A stretch of 64,000 nt of DNA from an uncultured Alphaproteobacteria bacterium (GTDB lineage Bacteria; Pseudomonadota; Alphaproteobacteria; RF32; CAG-239), in the NCBI GenBank assembly GCA_949297145.1, contig CASFQO010000014.1, positions 1-64,000 of the forward strand. The letters run 5' to 3'. Below the pieces are notes generated by a model. The model ran no database searches. It saw only the letters and a program-made list of their open reading frames with translations, and was not told the origin of the DNA. The translations under genes were made by a program, and so were the position numbers. This document shows positions 16,065 to 25,387 of this stretch, piece after piece; within the stretch, counting starts at the first letter, position 1, and every line of letters starts with the position of its first letter.

Positions 16065-17432
16065 CTAATATTTGCCGGCCATGGCCTTATAGACATAGTT
16101 CTCATACTTGATGGTCTGATATTTCTGCTGAATCAAATCTTTATAGAGCGCATTTTCACTATAAATCGCCTCTAAGTAATCTTTAAATTCAGCCTTTCCG
16201 TTATCATACCGACTTTGATAATATTGCGTAATCAGCTTTGAATTTTTGTAATTTTTTTCGGTATTTTGCAAAATCTGATTAGCATTGCCATAAGCAAAAT
16301 AATAGTAGACCACTTCGTTTACCGCTTGATTGAGTGTATCCTGAAAATCTATCAATGTAATCTGATAATCTGCTTCTGAAAGTTTAATATTATCTCTCAC
16401 TCTGTTCCAATCCAAGAAAGGCAAATCAACCGCTACACTCCCCAAGATATAAGGAAAATCAAACGTTGTACGCGCCTTGTCGGAAGAAGTTCCGAGCAGT
16501 CCTTGTAAAGAAACACTCGGGTACCAATTTTTATTTTCGGCCTCTAAATTTTTAAAAGCCTTTTCCAAACGATACTGACTAGCCAACAAATCCGGACGAT
16601 TAGCTAATACCGCCACCGGAACATCTAAACTAACCCCCAAATTCTTTTGCTCTAAAATATCCGTATACTTAATCCCCAAACTATCTTCTTGTCGGATATT
16701 TAAGATATTTTTCAAGCTCGTTTCCATTTCCTTAAATTGCGTCTGAGCATTCAAGAGCTTATTTTGTTCTGCCAGCAAACTTTGCTTTGCTTGCAAATAT
16801 TCCAAATTATCAACTTTACCGTTTTTGTATTTAACCTCTGAAATATTCAAAAGATTTTGATAGGTTTTGACATTTTTTTCAGAGATATCAATGGTATTTT
16901 GCAAATACTCCAAGTTAAAATACAAATCAACCACGCTATAAATCAAGCTCAAACGAGCGCTTTCTTTATCCATCACCGTCGCTTGATATTCAAACGCCTG
17001 CGCATCGTATAAATCTCTGATTTTGCCATATAAATCAGCTTCATAGCTTAAGCCTGTCTCTCCCGAAAAATTACTGGAAAAATTATCTCCGGTATGAATT
17101 TGCCGTTGAGAAGAAGCATTCACCCCGCCGGAAAGCGTCGGAAACAAATCGTATTTACTCAAATTAAGGTTATAAAGTTCTTTGCTGATATTGATAGCCG
17201 CTTTTAAATAATCCGGATTATTAGTCAAAGCCAAATCCACCAAGCGATTTAATTCAGCATTATTATACTGCTTCCACCACTCGGCATTAGCCTTATATTT
17301 TTCTTTCATCTCGGCCGTATAATTCAATTCCTCCGCCACATCTGAAGGATACTTTTCCGTCAGCGTGCATCCTGCAAACAAGAAGAAACAACCCAATAAA
17401 GATAAATATGTCAGTTTCAATTTCATTTTCAT
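16065..17432 (-). CDS. TolC/NodT-type outer-membrane efflux lipoprotein
   Basis: The outer-membrane channel of the MacAB-type pump encoded upstream. The signal MKMKLKLTYLSLLGCFFLFAGC has lipobox LFAGC. Two OEP repeats with long coiled coils follow (LNLSKYDLFPTLSGGVNASS; LAKRPDLLASQYRLEKA-like segment VLANRPDLLASQ; WYPSVSLQGLLG). 455 residues is normal for NodT-family proteins. The ATG at 17432 comes one base after the macB stop, so translation is coupled. Longer starts inside macB would bury the lipoprotein signal and are rejected. Confidence 0.9.
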   Translation of the reverse strand: MKMKLKLTYLSLLGCFFLFAGCTLTEKYPSDVAEELNYTAEMKEKYKANAEWWKQYNNAELNRLVDLALTNNPDYLKAAINISKELYNLNLSKYDLFPTLSGGVNASSQRQIHTGDNFSSNFSGETGLSYEADLYGKIRDLYDAQAFEYQATVMDKESARLSLIYSVVDLYFNLEYLQNTIDISEKNVKTYQNLLNISEVKYKNGKVDNLEYLQAKQSLLAEQNKLLNAQTQFKEMETSLKNILNIRQEDSLGIKYTDILEQKNLGVSLDVPVAVLANRPDLLASQYRLEKAFKNLEAENKNWYPSVSLQGLLGTSSDKARTTFDFPYILGSVAVDLPFLDWNRVRDNIKLSEADYQITLIDFQDTLNQAVNEVVYYYFAYGNANQILQNTEKNYKNSKLITQYYQSRYDNGKAEFKDYLEAIYSENALYKDLIQQKYQTIKYENYVYKAMAGKY

Positions 17433-17433
17433 A

Positions 17434-19374
17434 CTACTCACTCGCCAAAGCATCAATAGGGTTAAGATTAGAAGCATTTTTCGCCGGCATATATCCGAAA
17501 ATAATACCGATAGCCGAAGAACAAACCAAAGCCAAAACAATAGAGGCCGTAGAAAAGATCATACCGAAATCTTCCGAAAACGTATTAAATCCGACTCCGA
17601 TAAGCATAGATAAGGTAACGCCCAAGAACCCTCCGACCAAACAAATCAATATCGCCTCTATTAAAAATTGCTGCAAGATATCCGCCTGCTTTGCGCCAAT
17701 AGCCATACGAATACCGATTTCCTTTGTTCTTTCCGTAACCGATACGAGCATAATATTCATAACGCCGATTCCCCCGACAATCAAAGAAATAACGGCAATA
17801 CTGGCAATCAACAACTTCATCGTATTGGTAGTACTTTCAATCGTCTGCTTAATGCTATCGCTGTTACGTGTAAAGAAATCCTTTTTACCGTGTAAAGAGG
17901 TCAAAATATGCTCAATACTGGCCTCTGCCACTTGAGAATTAACTCTATCAGAAATTTTAACGGTAATGGAATTAATGTCGGTGCTGCCATTAATCTTATA
18001 CATAGCCGTTGTGTACGGAACCCAAATATTCATAGAATCAGACATAGGCCCCGGGCTGTTATCTTCCTCAGTCACGCCAATAACTTTAAGCGGTTTTTTG
18101 TTAAAAATAATGATTTGCCCGATAGGATCAGGTCTATCCGAAAATATTTCCTCGTATGTATTATGGTCAATCACCACCACAGATGCAATACTATTAACCT
18201 CATCTTGCGTAAAGACGCGGCCCAAAGCAATTTTATTTCCCTTAACGTCAAAGTAAGAAGCCCCGACCCCACGAAGTTGCGCCGTGAGCGAATAATTTTC
18301 ATAAACCAACGTTCCGCTGGCAGAGACACTTGGTGTAGAACTATCAATAAAACTTTGCTTCCCCAGATAATCCGAGTCACTAACCTTAAGCGTCTTAACT
18401 TTACCGGAGCGCATATCCCCAAAGCTGGTACCGGGCATAATATCAATCGTATTCGTCCCCATAGAGCTAATCCGCTCCAATATCTTAGCTTGTGAAGCAT
18501 TACCGAGTGCAACCACCGACACCACCGAAGCAATACCGATAATAATTCCGAGCATTGTCAACAAAGAGCGCATTTTATTAGCCAAAATAGCATGTAGCGA
18601 CATTTTCATAGATTCGGCAAAACTATATTTGAACGCATCAATTTTACTGCGTTTCACATCTTTAATACTGTCTTTCAACTCAAAGAACTCAGAAACTTTG
18701 CGTTCATCGGCAACAATTTCACCATCTTTTATTTCAATAATTCGGCTAGCCTGAGCTGCAATATGGCTGTCGTGCGTCACCAAAATAATCGTATGTCCCT
18801 GTTTATGAAGATTTTTAATAATCTCCATCACCATCTCACCGCTTTTAGAATCCAACGCACCGGTAGGTTCATCTGCTAAAATAATTTCGCCCCCATTCAT
18901 CAACGCTCTGGCAATACTGACGCGTTGCTGCTGCCCACCGGAAAGCTCATTAGGCTTATTCCCTAACTTCGCCCCTAAATCTAATTTTTTAAGCAAATCA
19001 ACCGACCGAGAATTTCTTTCTTCGGCATTTAACCCCAAATAAATCGCCGGCAACGCAGCATTTTCCGTCGCATTAAGGCTTGAAAGCAAATTATATCTTT
19101 GAAAAATAAAGCCAAATGTTTTACAGCGCAAATCAGCCAATTGGTCTTTGAGCATTTGCCCCACTTCAACACCGTTGATTTTATAAGAGCCCGAGGTTGG
19201 CACATCCAAACAGCCGATAATATTCATCAAAGTAGACTTTCCGGAACCTGATTGCCCGATAATGGCAACAAAATCCCCTTTTTCCACTTCCAAATTTATC
19301 CCTTTGAGCACATGAACGCGGTTACCATTATGCCCAAAATATTTATGAATATTTTTTAGCTCAAGAATATTCAT
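17434..19374 (-). CDS. macB: MacB-type ABC efflux permease/ATPase
   Basis: 646 residues combining an N-terminal ATPase with an FtsX-type permease, as in MacB, which drives efflux or export by mechanotransmission. Walker A GQSGSGKST is at 40-48, the signature LSGGQQQRVSIARAL near 143, Walker B ILADEPTGALDS follows. The first membrane helix (MRSLLTMLGIIIGIASVVSVVAL) is near 270, a periplasmic core domain to about 510, then three C-terminal helices. It starts two bases after the macA stop. The substrate (antibiotic, peptide, lipid) cannot be told from sequence. Confidence 0.92.
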   Translation of the reverse strand: MNILELKNIHKYFGHNGNRVHVLKGINLEVEKGDFVAIIGQSGSGKSTLMNIIGCLDVPTSGSYKINGVEVGQMLKDQLADLRCKTFGFIFQRYNLLSSLNATENAALPAIYLGLNAEERNSRSVDLLKKLDLGAKLGNKPNELSGGQQQRVSIARALMNGGEIILADEPTGALDSKSGEMVMEIIKNLHKQGHTIILVTHDSHIAAQASRIIEIKDGEIVADERKVSEFFELKDSIKDVKRSKIDAFKYSFAESMKMSLHAILANKMRSLLTMLGIIIGIASVVSVVALGNASQAKILERISSMGTNTIDIMPGTSFGDMRSGKVKTLKVSDSDYLGKQSFIDSSTPSVSASGTLVYENYSLTAQLRGVGASYFDVKGNKIALGRVFTQDEVNSIASVVVIDHNTYEEIFSDRPDPIGQIIIFNKKPLKVIGVTEEDNSPGPMSDSMNIWVPYTTAMYKINGSTDINSITVKISDRVNSQVAEASIEHILTSLHGKKDFFTRNSDSIKQTIESTTNTMKLLIASIAVISLIVGGIGVMNIMLVSVTERTKEIGIRMAIGAKQADILQQFLIEAILICLVGGFLGVTLSMLIGVGFNTFSEDFGMIFSTASIVLALVCSSAIGIIFGYMPAKNASNLNPIDALASE

Positions 19375-19376
19375 GC

Positions 19377-20564
19377 TTAAAACCCTCTTCTGCCTCTCAT
19401 ATTAGAAAGCTTTGAAGATATTTCCGATGATGACATATAAGCCAAAACAACTTCATCACCTTCCGACACACCTTCTTTAATTTCAACCCGCAAACCATCT
19501 GACACACCGGTAACAACTGTCCGTTTTTTAACACCTTCAGCCGTAAGCACATCCACATATTTCTGAGTACCATCGGTTTTTAAGGCTGTAACAGGAATAG
19601 TCAAAACATTGTCGGCATTTTCAACATAAATCACATTTTGAGTTGTCATACCAATTCTTAATTTTCTCTCATCATTCGGAACAACCAATCTTCCGTAATA
19701 ATAAATCGCTTCACTCGATTCGACCACTTCGGTATATTCGTTGTTTGTTAAAAGAGTTAATCCCGGGTCAATAGATTTGAGCGTTGTTTCATGCACATCA
19801 TTTAAATCCGCCAAAATAGAATATGTAACTTTAACCCCCGGTTTAATATTGCTGATATCGCCTTCAGATATTTCTATTAAAATTTCCATCTGCGACAAAT
19901 CTGCAATTTGAACGATAGCCGGTGTATCCATCGCCGCATTAATGGTTTGCCCTTCTTTGACGGGAATAGAAACAATCGTACCATCCAGTGGCGCCGTAAT
20001 CTTGGTATAGCCCAAGTTTGTCTCTGCCGTACTTAACGAAATTTCCGTCTCTTTAATAGAAGATTGCAATTCCGTCACTTTAGATTTAGCTGTTTCAAAA
20101 GTATCCTGCGCATTTTCCAAATCTTCATCAGACGCCGCTTTTTTAGCCTTCAATGTTTGTGTACGTTGATATTGTTTATCAGCTATTTTTAAAGAAACCT
20201 CTGCAGCATTCAACTGAGCTTTATAACTCTCTAATCTGGCTTTATTAATATCCACTTCATTTTGTTGCGTGGTAGAATCAATTTCTGCGATTAAATCACC
20301 TTTTTTAACATTTTGCCCCATTGAAACATAGAGTTTTTCAATTTTACCGGAAACCTGAGCACCAACTGTAACCAATTCAATTGCTCTCACTTCACCGGTT
20401 GCATTAACCACCTTTTGCACATTTTGCCTTTTAACCGGCTCTGTGATATAAGAAATTTCATCATCTCCCGCATGTATCCAATAATATCCGATAACGCCGA
20501 CAAATATGATTGCCAATAAAAACAATTTCTTATGATTTTGAATAAACTTTGCAAATGTTTTCAT
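19377..20564 (-). CDS. macA: MacA/HlyD-family periplasmic adaptor
   Basis: The membrane-fusion subunit, 395 residues, linking MacB to the outer-membrane channel. It has one N-terminal membrane anchor (LFLLAIIFVGVIGYYWIHA, residues 14-32), a lipoyl half-motif VGAQVSGKIEKLYVSMGQNVKKGD, a long alpha-hairpin (about 100-180, A/K/E-rich), the second lipoyl half (ITAPLDGTIVSIPVKEGQTIN) and beta-barrel plus membrane-proximal domains. It is first in the macA-macB-channel operon. No regulator gene is adjacent. Confidence 0.92.
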   Translation of the reverse strand: MKTFAKFIQNHKKLFLLAIIFVGVIGYYWIHAGDDEISYITEPVKRQNVQKVVNATGEVRAIELVTVGAQVSGKIEKLYVSMGQNVKKGDLIAEIDSTTQQNEVDINKARLESYKAQLNAAEVSLKIADKQYQRTQTLKAKKAASDEDLENAQDTFETAKSKVTELQSSIKETEISLSTAETNLGYTKITAPLDGTIVSIPVKEGQTINAAMDTPAIVQIADLSQMEILIEISEGDISNIKPGVKVTYSILADLNDVHETTLKSIDPGLTLLTNNEYTEVVESSEAIYYYGRLVVPNDERKLRIGMTTQNVIYVENADNVLTIPVTALKTDGTQKYVDVLTAEGVKKRTVVTGVSDGLRVEIKEGVSEGDEVVLAYMSSSEISSKLSNMRGRRGF

Positions 20565-20714
20565 CTTTTCAACCTAAATAAACAATATCTCTACCACGTA
20601 GTCTTAAATCTAAAAACTTAAAATCTGTTAAAACCCACATAACTATAAACGAAGATTTTTGATAAAAGTTCAGAAAATTCTCATAAAAAAATAACTTTTT
20701 CTTCTTTCAACGAA

Positions 20715-20740
20715 AAAAGACGCTATTTCAAGCGTCTTTT
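20715..20740 (-). terminator. Terminator after tRNA-Ser
   Basis: A perfect 10-bp stem AAAAGACGCT / AGCGTCTTTT with a 6-base loop and extra T on the minus strand, 10 bp beyond the tRNA 3' end. Confidence 0.9.
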
Positions 20741-20749
20741 AAATCAAAA

Positions 20750-20840
<91 letters not shown>

Positions 20841-20924
20841 GTGTCGGGATATGTATAACGTTTTTTAAGATTTTGCAAGAACTTTTTTTATTTTTATCAA
20901 AACCGCCCAACACCTCAATATCAA

Positions 20925-21515
20925 CTAACCTTTTGGATAACCGATAACCTGATTCATAATCACAAATTCATCTCTGTTAAGATGTAATTTATCCTTCAAC
21001 TCATCTTTATCAATATACGCACGCACAATGGTGTTTAAGCCCTTGCTCGTGGCATACAAATAAACATTTTGCGCAGCCGCACCGGCATGAAATGAAGAAT
21101 AATTTTTATCACTACCGGTATAAATCAAATTAAGCGGAGCATCTTTTACAAAATCTTGCTTAGCAATATATTTACTGATTTCTTCATCGCTAACCTTCAC
21201 CAACGAGTTGGCCTTGGCATCATATGACCAAATAGAATTTTGATATACCACAAATACTTTCAAATTCTGTTCATTCATCGCCGTTGGGACCGTTCTTGTT
21301 CCTTTTTTATTAATACCAAACGAAGCCCACAACAAATCACTCAATGTCTGTTCACTGATATCCTTATTGGAATATTCTCTGGATGAATGACGATTATCAA
21401 TCAACTGCATCAATTCCGAACTTTTGTCCGGTTGCGGCAATTGTTTAATTTCAGCCCCCTGCACACTGAGCGGAGCACTAACCGAAAACAACATCAAAAA
21501 AAGTTTACGCCACAT
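20925..21515 (-). CDS. Exported SagB/ThcOx-type nitroreductase-family protein
   Basis: 196 residues with signal peptide MWRKLFLMLFSVSAPLSVQGA, so it probably acts in the periplasm. The FMN-binding nitroreductase fold is indicated by NRHSSREYSNKDISEQTLSDLLWASFGINKKGTRTVP split over residues 49-90, then HAGAAAQNVYLYATSKGL and VIGYPKG at the end. These are SagB-like signatures. No peptide-modification partner genes are nearby. ATG at 21515 has GGGAG 7 nt upstream; the longer frame to 21545 lacks a ribosome site. Confidence 0.82.
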   Translation of the reverse strand: MWRKLFLMLFSVSAPLSVQGAEIKQLPQPDKSSELMQLIDNRHSSREYSNKDISEQTLSDLLWASFGINKKGTRTVPTAMNEQNLKVFVVYQNSIWSYDAKANSLVKVSDEEISKYIAKQDFVKDAPLNLIYTGSDKNYSSFHAGAAAQNVYLYATSKGLNTIVRAYIDKDELKDKLHLNRDEFVIMNQVIGYPKG

Positions 21516-21592
21516 CACACATCTCCCATAAAATAGCATATGCATATTTATAGGCTCTTGATGCTTTAAATTCAGTTAAAATCTATAAAGAA

Positions 21593-22927
21593 CTACTCGC
21601 GACTTCCCCGCCCGAGATTAACGTTAATCGGAACATATTTTTCATTAGAATTTGCTTTTTCGCGTCCCTGCTGCTGTTCTTCAAGCATCTTTTGTTTACG
21701 TTCTTCAATATTTTTGCGCTGTTCTTCATTATAAGCCTTACGTTCTTCCTCAAGGCGCTGTGCATGAAATTCTTTAGCCTTTTCAAAAATAACTTCGTCT
21801 TTTTCTTCGGGTTTCTTGGCAATAACGTTTTTCATCTTCAAAAAAGCCTTAACCAACTGATCGGTACTAATACTGTTTTTTGTTAAATCAATCCACCCCG
21901 TAAAACGACCATTACTCAAAAATTCCGTAAAATCTATATAAAAACGTTTAGCTTTCTTTCTATTTTTAGGGGCTAAAATTTTCTTCAATTCATCTGCACT
22001 GGGCACGCGTCCCAAAGCCTGAGCAATTTGTTGAGGTGTAATAATACACTCACTCAAATCCAGCTCCATAATATTCACCCCTGTAAAATCAAGCCCCGTA
22101 AAATCAACCCCGCGCAAATTAACTTGCCGCAAATCAATTCTTGTCAAATCAAGCAACGATAGATTGATGCGCCGTAAATTCAGCTTATGCGGATAATAAA
22201 TTGCCAAATATTCCACCAATGCCTGCAATTCCTCAATAGCCAACTCATCCATACGGATATCAATTAAGATGGCATCTTCGATATCGGCATCCCTAAGGAT
22301 AACGCCTTCCATATTAGCACCGGTAAAGTTGGTACCTCTTAACTTAGCTCCGGCAAAAATAGAGTCGCTTAAATCAGCCCCAGATAAATCGGCTCCGGAT
22401 AAATCGGCTCCGGTAAAGTCTGTACCGGATAAAGTTGCGCCTTTAAAGTTGGCATCTTGCAAATTTGCCGCAGAAAAATCGGCATGAGACAAATTCTGAC
22501 CGGAAAAATCCATTCCAACCATATTTTGGCCCACATGATATTCCCCATCAGCCAAATTTTTCCGCCGACCGTTTAAGTCATCATATTTACTGATTTCGTC
22601 TGCAATAGAGTGCCACGAGTGGCTAAATTCATAGAGTTTTGCCTCAACTTCACCTTCAACTACGTGTCCGGAAAGAGTTGCTTCCAACTCTTGTTCCATC
22701 ATTTCGCGCACCTGACCTAATTGAGCATAATAGGCACGCAACTTTTCCATACGTGGAGAAACAGGCTTTTCTTTTACTTCAGAAACAACGGGCATAACTT
22801 CAGCATTCTGAACATCAACAACAGCAGAAGAAACATCGGATGTTTCATCTTCTGCAGACAACTTTGCCACACTCCCCGGACGAGCTCCGCTAAAGTTTTC
22901 GGTATCTATATCGTCAGAATGCTCCAT
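21593..22927 (-). CDS. Pentapeptide-repeat protein with charged C-terminal tail
   Basis: A 444-residue protein with no signal peptide. Residues about 125-215 hold roughly 15 tandem A(D/N)LxG-type pentapeptides (NLSHADFSAANLQDANFKGA-like), and a second block sits at 255-290 (LRQVNLRGVDFTGLDFTGV). These form a right-handed quadrilateral beta-helix. The tail (about 370-444) is K/E/R/Q-rich and helical. The N-terminal 60 residues are acidic. Related folds mimic DNA or serve as scaffolds, but I cannot name a function. ATG follows GAGG at 4-5 nt. Confidence 0.85.
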   Translation of the reverse strand: MEHSDDIDTENFSGARPGSVAKLSAEDETSDVSSAVVDVQNAEVMPVVSEVKEKPVSPRMEKLRAYYAQLGQVREMMEQELEATLSGHVVEGEVEAKLYEFSHSWHSIADEISKYDDLNGRRKNLADGEYHVGQNMVGMDFSGQNLSHADFSAANLQDANFKGATLSGTDFTGADLSGADLSGADLSDSIFAGAKLRGTNFTGANMEGVILRDADIEDAILIDIRMDELAIEELQALVEYLAIYYPHKLNLRRINLSLLDLTRIDLRQVNLRGVDFTGLDFTGVNIMELDLSECIITPQQIAQALGRVPSADELKKILAPKNRKKAKRFYIDFTEFLSNGRFTGWIDLTKNSISTDQLVKAFLKMKNVIAKKPEEKDEVIFEKAKEFHAQRLEEERKAYNEEQRKNIEERKQKMLEEQQQGREKANSNEKYVPINVNLGRGSRE

Positions 22928-22984
22928 AAAGCCTCAATCCTCATTAAAAAACTGAAACCATAATACACCACTTTATCCAAAAAC

Positions 22985-24250
22985 TCAAGCCCCAATTAAA
23001 TAAGCAGGCTTTTTCCGATATAAGAACCAACAAAAAACAGCCCCCGGAAGTGTCAACAAGGCGCTAACCACAAAAAATTCCGGCCAGGACGTCTGATCTA
23101 AGACCCACCCGGAAGTAGAAGCAAAAATATCACGAGCAAACCCCGGCAAAGACGATAATAGAGCATATTGCGTTGCCGTATGTCCCTTATGACACAAAAC
23201 CGACATAAAGGCGATAATCGCCGTTGTCGCCATACCGGAAGAAAGATTTTCAAGAGAAATCGTCAACATCAAAAACCACACATCGTGCCCGATATAATAA
23301 AGCGGAATATAAAGCGCCGTTGTCAAACCTTGCACAAAAGCAAAGATTAACAAACCTCTCAACAATCCAACTTTTGTTAAGAAATATCCTCCGAGCAAAC
23401 CGCCGATAATCGTTGCTCCCATACCGTATAACTTAGAAATATAAGCAATTTCAGCCTTTGTGAAACCCAAATCATCGTAAAACGGATATGCCATCGGTGC
23501 AAAGTACGAATCACTCAAACGATAGCAAAAAACAACCACTAAAGCCGCCAACCAATAAGGCCTTTCCATAAACAACCGAAGAGGTTCTATCACCGCATAT
23601 GTGAACACATTTTTCTCGCGTTTTACTTCTTTAGTTTCAATAGATTTAGGCTCCTTTGCCCATAACACGGCAGCCATACCTGTCAACAAAATCAATGCGT
23701 TAATAAAATAAACTTCATTCCAAGTCAAAACAGCAGCTAAGCCTATAGCACCGGCACCCGAGATAACATTTCCGATTCGGTAGCCTAAAACATACATCGT
23801 TGCCCCATCAATTTCTTTTTCTTGATTTTGTTGAAACAACTCAACACGAAACGCATCCAAAACAATATCCTGCGTTGCAGAAAAAAAGCTCACGCAAAAC
23901 GCCGCCATGGCCATCATCAAAATACTCTCATGAGGAGATAAGAAAGACAGCCAGATAATAGCAAAAAACAACCCTAACTGTGAAAAAATCGCCCAACTTC
24001 TTCTCTTTCCCAAGCGCGAGAGTATAGGAATTTTAACAGTCTCTACCAACGGCGCCCACAACCATTTAAAAGAATAAGGCAACCTCAGCAAAGAAAAAGC
24101 GCCAATTGTCCGATACGCAATATGATAATCTTTAAGCCAAAGAGAGAGTGTTCCAAAAACCAAAGCCAAGGGCAACCCGCTGGATAAACCAAAAGCAACG
24201 GTAATCATCATTTTTCGTGAAAAAAAGGATAGGAGCTTATTTTTTGTCAT
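22985..24250 (-). CDS. ampG: AmpG-type muropeptide permease (MFS)
   Basis: A 421-residue major-facilitator protein with about 12 membrane helices. AmpG-like motifs are FGLSSGLPLALVFGTLSLWLKD at residues 16-37, SFKWLWAPLVE, LGKRRSW and FFSATQDIVLDAFRVE. AmpG imports GlcNAc-anhydroMurNAc peptides released by lytic transglycosylases, matching MurQ at the left end of the window. The start overlaps the glycosyltransferase gene by 14 bp, so the two are translationally coupled. A related acetyl-CoA transporter-like MFS is the main alternative. Confidence 0.85.
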   Translation of the reverse strand: MTKNKLLSFFSRKMMITVAFGLSSGLPLALVFGTLSLWLKDYHIAYRTIGAFSLLRLPYSFKWLWAPLVETVKIPILSRLGKRRSWAIFSQLGLFFAIIWLSFLSPHESILMMAMAAFCVSFFSATQDIVLDAFRVELFQQNQEKEIDGATMYVLGYRIGNVISGAGAIGLAAVLTWNEVYFINALILLTGMAAVLWAKEPKSIETKEVKREKNVFTYAVIEPLRLFMERPYWLAALVVVFCYRLSDSYFAPMAYPFYDDLGFTKAEIAYISKLYGMGATIIGGLLGGYFLTKVGLLRGLLIFAFVQGLTTALYIPLYYIGHDVWFLMLTISLENLSSGMATTAIIAFMSVLCHKGHTATQYALLSSLPGFARDIFASTSGWVLDQTSWPEFFVVSALLTLPGAVFCWFLYRKKPAYLIGA

Positions 24251-25211
24251 CGCTGATATTGACCTCTTTTTCTACAATATAAAGCGGCCGATGTTTAACT
24301 TCGATGAAAATTCTACCAATATATTCTCCGAGAATACCCAAAATAATCATCTGCACACCGCCAACCAACAAAATAAAGACCAACAGAGAAGCATACCCCG
24401 GTACATCCGCGCCATAAGTTATCGTCCGAATAATAATGTATAAAGCATAAAGCAACCCTAAAAATGACAGCATAGACCCCAAATACGTCCATATGCGCAG
24501 CGGCAAAGTTGTGGATGCGGTAATTCCATCAAGCGCAAAATTCCACAATTTCCAATAATTCCATTTACTGACGCCGGCCACTCTTTTTTGCCGAACATAT
24601 TTAATCCCGCAAGACTTAAAACCGGTCCAACCGAAAATGCCCTTCATAAAGATATTACGTTCTGGAAGTTCCAAAATAGTATCAATAATTTTACGGTCGA
24701 TGAGTCTATAATCACCGGCATTATAAGGAATAGGCGAACGCGTCATCAGATTATATGTTTTATAAAAGAGCTTAGCCGTCCACCGTTTAAGCCATGTATC
24801 ACTGGCGCGGTCATTACGGATTCCATACACCATATCATAGCCTTCTTCCCATTTTTCAATAAATTGCAAAATCAACTCCGGCGGATCTTGCAAATCCACA
24901 TCTATCGGAACCGCTGCCCTTCCGGAACAATATTTAAGCCCGGCCATAAGTCCGTATTCTTTACCAAAATTGCGAGAAAATTTAATCACTTTAATTCTGA
25001 AATCTTCCTGTGCATATTTCTGGAGCAAAGAAAATGTGTCATCTGTTGAACCGTCATCAACACAAATAATTTCGTAATGATATTCTTTTTTTTGCTCCAT
25101 CGTCTGACGAATGGTTTTAAAGAAAATATCCAAACTGTCTTCTTCATTATACACCGAAACGATAATAGAAATATCCGGTTTTTCAACAGCCTTGGTCAAC
25201 ACTTTATTCAT
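24237..25211 (-). CDS. Family 2 glycosyltransferase, polyprenyl-phosphate type (GtrB/ArnC-like)
   Basis: 324 residues. The GT-A domain has VSVYNEEDSLD (near 18), VDDGSTDDT and the metal-binding DVDLQDPPE; RNDRASDTWLKR and GDYRLIDRK follow. Two C-terminal membrane helices (about 235-255 and 265-290) end in GEYIGRIFIEVKHRP, the signature of DPM1/GtrB-like enzymes that load glucose, mannose or a related sugar onto undecaprenyl phosphate. It is the first gene of a pair with ampG. ATG at 25211 is 7 nt after GGAG; an upstream TTG is rejected. Confidence 0.9.
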   Translation of the reverse strand: MNKVLTKAVEKPDISIIVSVYNEEDSLDIFFKTIRQTMEQKKEYHYEIICVDDGSTDDTFSLLQKYAQEDFRIKVIKFSRNFGKEYGLMAGLKYCSGRAAVPIDVDLQDPPELILQFIEKWEEGYDMVYGIRNDRASDTWLKRWTAKLFYKTYNLMTRSPIPYNAGDYRLIDRKIIDTILELPERNIFMKGIFGWTGFKSCGIKYVRQKRVAGVSKWNYWKLWNFALDGITASTTLPLRIWTYLGSMLSFLGLLYALYIIIRTITYGADVPGYASLLVFILLVGGVQMIILGILGEYIGRIFIEVKHRPLYIVEKEVNISDDKK

Positions 25212-25387
25212 CTTCAAACTCCAGTTTCACAAAAGACAACCTGTTGTTTTTACAAAAAACAGCAAAGCCTTTTAAGTCCTCAAGGAAAAAATCCTCTCTA
25301 AATACAGCTTTTATTTGCCCTTTATTAACAGATTTAAAGTTAAACTCTCCTTAAGAAACGAAACTTTTTTAACAGGAACCCACACAA

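Noticed and set aside
17433-17540. Extended N-terminus of the TolC-type protein
   Set aside because: It overlaps the macB coding region and would bury a clear lipoprotein signal peptide that starts one base after the macB stop.
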